This document shows, in pieces, positions 60,088 through 64,000 of a stretch of DNA of 64,000 nucleotides. Origin of the DNA: Bufo bufo. Its lineage: Eukaryota > Chordata > Amphibia > Anura > Bufonidae. How positions within the stretch are numbered: position 1 is the first letter of the stretch; every line of letters begins with the position of its first letter. Location of the stretch: NCBI RefSeq assembly GCF_905171765.1, contig NC_053394.1:161789183-161853182 (forward strand). The letters are read 5' to 3'. A model generated the notes under the pieces. The model did not search any database and was not told where the DNA came from. It saw only the letters and a list, made by a program, of their open reading frames with translations. The position numbers and the translations under genes are program-made.

Positions 60088-61817
60088 CTGCACACGTAGA
60101 TGTCTGGGAAGAAGTGGAGATCCCTAATTTCTACAATAATTTCGCCCAACAAAGCATCCTCTCCATCAAAAACAAAAGAGTCCTAAATCCCCATCTACAG
60201 AACAATCCAAATTCTGAAATTGAAAAGGAGAGATGGATCAAACTTCAGTCAGAAAGTAGAGTAATCGGAGACCTACATGACTTCCTCACCAGTGGAAGAA
60301 CACCTGAGAGAATCCGCAGAAGAAATGCAGACCCAGAACTGTTGAAGCTGTGGAGACACCGGAAACAACTCTTTCTGCAGAAGGGCCTACTATTGAGAAG
60401 AAGCCTGGATCCAGTTACTTATGACAGGGTATACCAAATCCTAATACCCCGCCGGGATGCAAGCATCATTCTTGAGATGTACAATGACAAATCAGGACAC
60501 TTTGGCGTGCAGAAGACGATTCTTCGGACGGTAGCACTTTGGCGTGCTACCGTCCGTAGACGATTCTATTTGATTGGAATGTGAGAAGACATTGAGAAGT
60601 GGTGTCGAGTGTTCCGCCTGTGCTATTGGACAAGGTGAAAAGCATGACCAAAAAGCACCCTTACATTCTATTGTAAGCCAAAAACCATTGGAAATCATTG
60701 CAATTGACCATGTGAAGCTGGAACCAAGTTGCTCAGGCTACACATACGCTATGACCATCATTGATCACTACACCAAATTCGTTGTAGCCGTACCTGTTAA
60801 GGACTTGACCGCTAAAACAACTGCAGATGCCTTCAGAAAACATTTCCTGTTACCATACGGATGTCCAGAAAAAATCCTTACAGATCAAGGATCTGCCTTT
60901 GAGTCGCAACTCTTCAAAGAACTGTGTTCACTTCACAATTGCCAGAAAATCAGAACGACAGCATACCATCCCCAAGGTAATGGACTTTGTGAAAAAATTA
61001 ACCAGACCCTAATAGAAATGCTTAGAGCTGTGCCACCTGCTACCAGGAATGATTGGCCTACTCTTCTACCTCAATTGATGTATACCTATAATAATACCAT
61101 TCACTGTTCCACGGGGTATACACCTTACTACCTCATGTTTGGCCGACAAGGTAAACTACCTGCTGATCATACTTTGGATGTACAAGTGCCTGATGCCATC
61201 AATCCATTGCCAAAACTGATTGGGTGAGCGAGCACCAAAGACGTCTAGCTGATGTACAAGAAATTGTAATTAACCACCGCATGGAACATGCTCACAAAAA
61301 GCAGCAAAAAGATTATGACCAATCTGCCAAAGCAGAGCCTTTTGAAATTGGTGATTATGTATGGCTAAAGAACAATCATCGCACCAGCAAGTTGGACAGT
61401 AAGTGGGAAAGAGTTCCCTACAGCATTTCAGCTATCCCTAATGCAGAAACTGAGACCTGTGAGATCACCAGAGAAAACAAATCACCGCAAATAGTTCATC
61501 ACAATCGCTTGAAAATGTGTAACAAGGAGAAAGATACTCCAGGAGGAATCCTTCCAGATGAGACTGTAACAGAGGAACATCAACCTTCAATTCAAGTGTC
61601 TGAACTACCAGTTAAGCCTGTAGAGCCTATGCAAACTGTTGAAAAACTAATGACGGAAGCAGATCCTCTAAAATGGTTCCTTACACCATGGTTAAACATT
61701 ACTGTGCCTGCTCCAGTCAGTACAGTGTCACATCAGCCAGAGGAACCACCTCAAGAAGAAGCTTCAGTACTGCAAGAAACTCCAGATGTACCAAGTCCCC
61801 TTGCACCAAGGTCATAA
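60088..61817 (+). pseudogene. Ty3/gypsy pol fragment: integrase, decayed
   Basis: The piece begins right at the end of the hAT DNA. It carries the region between RNase H and integrase (LLKLWRHRKQLFLQKGLLLR), part of the zinc finger (SGHFGVQKT, then CSACAIGQG), the DDE core (IAIDHVKLE, ILTDQGSAFES, GNGLCEKINQTLIEM) and the C-terminal domain (AEPFEIGDYVWLKNNH). Breaks: a small duplication with hairpin at 60498–60567, a frame change near 60585, and another near 61226 with TGA. The tail to 61817 is Pro/Glu-rich. Integrase would join element DNA to the genome. It is not the family of the chromovirus at 15281: no chromodomain is visible. Confidence 0.85.
60525..60556. repeat. Perfect 13 bp hairpin in the gypsy integrase
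   Basis: cggacggtagcac (60525–60537) and gtgctaccgtccg (60544–60556) around tttggc. Direct duplicates of cactttggcgtgc (60498 and 60535) and agacgattct (60514 and 60558) surround it. Confidence 0.9.
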
Positions 61818-62629
61818 GAAGGACTGCCACTTTGCAGATCCAGTCGGATTACAAAGGGACAACCACCTGCCCATTATAGGGAATATTTACTTCAGAATCA
61901 GTGGAAAATGCTTCCAGCTGCCTCAGGGTATTACAATTTTACTTTGGTGAGACTACAGAGCCTGAGTAAGAGACTTCTTGACTCTGATTATTTGCCTTAC
62001 TCCAAGGACTCTCTTATATTTTTCTTTGTTTTGTTGTCACAACATTCAAGCCTGTGCCCGGAGATAGACTCAAACGTACCTGAGCCTGTGTATTGTTCAT
62101 CATCTTTACTTCCCCTATGCTCAGGGAACAGACTCATGCCTTGTGAGCCTGCTGATTTTCATCTATTTTCATTATTTCCTCATTATGGACTATCCTGGTT
62201 TATAATTGTTCCACTGTGCCAGGTCAGCGCCCCTGTTCATCAGTCTCCAGAGGGAAGAAACAACGCCCCTTTTCACTTGTTTACCACCATTTTTGATGTT
62301 TGCCTGATATTTACAATTGTGCCTAACCAATTGCTTTTCAGTCTCAAGAAAAAGTATTGTTATGGGTTATGGTACTGTTCTTCATGCCTGCAGGATTGTT
62401 CTCTTTTTGTATCTTTCAGGAGACCTTCATCTTCGTGTCGAGGCCGACACAGGTTAAACAAGGGGTTATGCAGTGTCCCACTACCCTCGTGGGTACTGCA
62501 AAGTTGTTGTATTATGCTTTGCATTTCTTATATAGCCAGTTTTTTACGAAGCAATGCATCTTTATGCATAATCCTTGCTTATAGGTGTATTTAGTTGCAT
62601 TACACTGAGCCTACGACTAGGGGGAGATA
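61818..62629 (+). other. Gypsy 3' region before the LTR
   Basis: Non-coding or degenerate. A 228-codon open frame at 61908–62594 has no recognisable motif and a composition unlike a folded protein; I treat it as chance. Confidence 0.35.
62617..62629 (+). promoter_or_regulatory. Possible polypurine tract of the second gypsy element
   Basis: ctagggggagata sits just before the likely LTR. Confidence 0.4.
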
Positions 62630-63170
62630 GCACCTCCCATATATATAGTCCAGCTCAGGCCTAGCCAGTTAGGTCCAGTGCAGTCTAGCAGTGTGTGGTG
62701 TGTGCAGTCTGCAATCTTGAGCTCTCAGCCAGTTTTCAGCCCAGAGCTGAAGTGCTCCATTTACTCAGAAAATACTAAAGAAAGAGACCCCAAAGGGTTA
62801 TGGCCATTTTATACTAGTGCCTTAGGACCTTTGGATTCCCAATTGAAGAAGTCACCACTCACCAGCGTCTGGCAACTTCACAAGCCTGCACTGGGATCAC
62901 CAGGACCAGCCTAGAAGTCCCCTACCAGTAAGGTTGCAAATGTATATCATTTAATAGTTAGAGAGAGACATTACACCTGTCAGCAGTGGACCTGTAGCAG
63001 TGTTACCTCTGTACCAAGAGACTTTTTAATACTTTAGATGTACTGTTATCAGGAGTTATCTTCAGTAAAGTTCCACCCTGGATTTCATCCTTCTTGTCTT
63101 AGTCTCCAATTCCTCAATTAACACTACAGTAAATGGTTATACCTCCATACAAAAGGTACTGGCGTCACGA
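62630..63170 (+). repeat. Possible 3' LTR of the second gypsy element
   Basis: After the purine tract, catatatatagtcc near 62637–62650 makes a good TATA box. The sequence onward has no coding potential. The 3' end is not fixed, because no second LTR lies in the window. Confidence 0.4.
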
Positions 63171-63633
63171 CTACAAGGGACCTTGACATAGGCACAATAA
63201 CCTCCTCCCTACCGCCTAACGCAGGGATGCGTCCTGCGGGTGGTCGGTTTGTTCCTCCTAGACGCATCAGCGCATCATCTCGCGAGACGCGAGAATTTCT
63301 GTGAACGCGCGCACACAGGAGCGCACGTTCACAGGATCGGAATGTAAACAAGCTGATCTACAGCCTGCCAGCGGCGATCATTCGCTGGCAGGCTGTAGAT
63401 GCAATCTTTTTAACCCCTGAAAGGTATATCAGACGCTGTTTTGTTCAGACGTCCGTATGTGTTTTGCGGATCCGCGGATCCACGGATCCGCAAAACACGG
63501 ACACCGCGGATCCGCAAAACACGGACACCGGCAATGTGCTTTCCGCATTTTGCGGATCCGCACATTGTCAGAACTATATAGAAAATTCCTTTTCTTGTCC
63601 GCAATTGCGGACAAGAATAGGACATGTTCTATA
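63171..63633. other. Repeat-rich non-coding DNA
   Basis: Contains the hairpin 63356–63400 and, at 63465–63560, repeated ggatccgcaaaacacgga words that resemble the family at 33060 and 43195. Confidence 0.45.
63356..63400. repeat. Perfect 18 bp hairpin
   Basis: atctacagcctgccagcg and its exact reverse complement flank a 9 bp loop. Confidence 0.9.
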
Positions 63634-63791
63634 GCAGGGATCAGCAACCTTCGGCACTCCAGCTGTTGTGAAACTACAATTCCCAGCATGCTTCATTCAT
63701 TTCTATGAGAGTTCTTAGAAGAGCAGAACAAGTATGCATGCTAGGAGTTGTAGTTTCACAACAGCTGGAGTGCCGGAGGTTGCCTACCCCT
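63634..63791. mobile_element. hAT-type MITE, 158 bp
   Basis: 8 bp duplication gttctata at 63626–63633 and 63792–63799. The arms pair through ggcactccagctgttgtgaa on the left and its reverse complement on the right. No coding potential. Confidence 0.88.
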
Positions 63792-63799
63792 GTTCTATA

Positions 63800-64000
63800 G
63801 GCTCTACAAAAAACGTAGTGTTCGCCCGATCAGGCCTGATCTTGTGCGCACACTTGCGTTCAGTCCGCCCCACCGCAGTGACAGAATTTTTTTTTCTGAT
63901 CACTGCAAAAACACTGTAAAATCGCTGCGGCGCTATAAACATCACTTTTGAGGGGCATGGCGAGTTCATAGAAGATTATTTTTTTTGGGCACAAGTTAGC
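63800..64000. other. Unassigned repeat flank
   Basis: Continues the sequence interrupted by the MITE at 63634. No gene is visible to the window end. Confidence 0.35.

Noticed and set aside
61908..62594. 228-codon open frame
   Set aside because: Composition and lack of any motif suggest chance in the 3' region of a decayed gypsy element.
1..64000. tRNA, rRNA or other housekeeping RNA genes
   Set aside because: I looked for tRNA A/B-box patterns and rRNA-like text and saw none convincing; a tRNA and rRNA covariance scan would be decisive.

Overview
The window looks like vertebrate, most probably anuran (frog or toad), nuclear DNA. The reasons are a spliced protein-kinase gene with GT–AG introns, no bacterial-type gene packing, and a dense nested set of transposable elements: Penelope-like, Ngaro/DIRS, L1, Ty3/gypsy chromovirus, hAT and TTAA-type elements, plus a gamma-type endogenous retrovirus. 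The species cannot be fixed from the sequence alone. I recognise one host gene; nearly everything else is mobile DNA or its relics.

Layout. 1–4350: 3' end of an endogenous retrovirus (pol remnant, env broken by a palindromic insertion and by one stop codon, LTR). 4384–6219: inverted repeats and old repeat DNA. 6231–13609: a 7.4 kb Penelope-like element (PLE A) on the minus strand with two 2 kb direct repeats, each carrying a hammerhead-ribozyme motif, and ORFs for a coiled-coil protein and an RT plus GIY-YIG endonuclease. 14137–14379: foldback repeat. 14395–21163: a TTAA-flanked repeat into which a near-intact Ty3/gypsy chromovirus (15281–20859) has inserted. 21307–31051: seven exons of a novel-PKC-like AGC kinase on the plus strand, whose first visible intron carries a near-full-length L1 (22390–28104). 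31052–37048: 3' flank and inverted-repeat elements, including an 886 bp hAT-type element at 35133–36018.

37065–41661: a second, decayed Penelope-like element (PLE B) with inverted terminal repeats and a truncated LINE inside it. 42620–43070: satellite-like repeats. 43750–44989 and 51115–51200: pieces of one minus-strand L1 ORF2, split by a 6.1 kb Ngaro-type tyrosine-recombinase retrotransposon (44990–51114) with the diagnostic split direct repeats. 51623–60087: hAT transposon DNA with a decayed BED-finger transposase, tandem-repeat arrays, an embedded TTAA-flanked element and a second transposase fragment. 60088–63170: decayed gypsy pol with a probable LTR. 63356–63799: hairpins and a small hAT-type element.

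How the parts relate. The retroelements are independent parasites nested in one another, and target-site duplications date the nesting. Three of them (chromovirus, PLE A, Ngaro) place their downstream frame at -1 relative to the upstream one. The most notable signals are the canonical minimal hammerheads in PLE A, a recent near-perfect 399 bp-arm palindrome with a hammerhead-like centre inside env, the intact-looking chromovirus and Ngaro element, and a short sequence box shared by two different tandem arrays in the hAT DNA.
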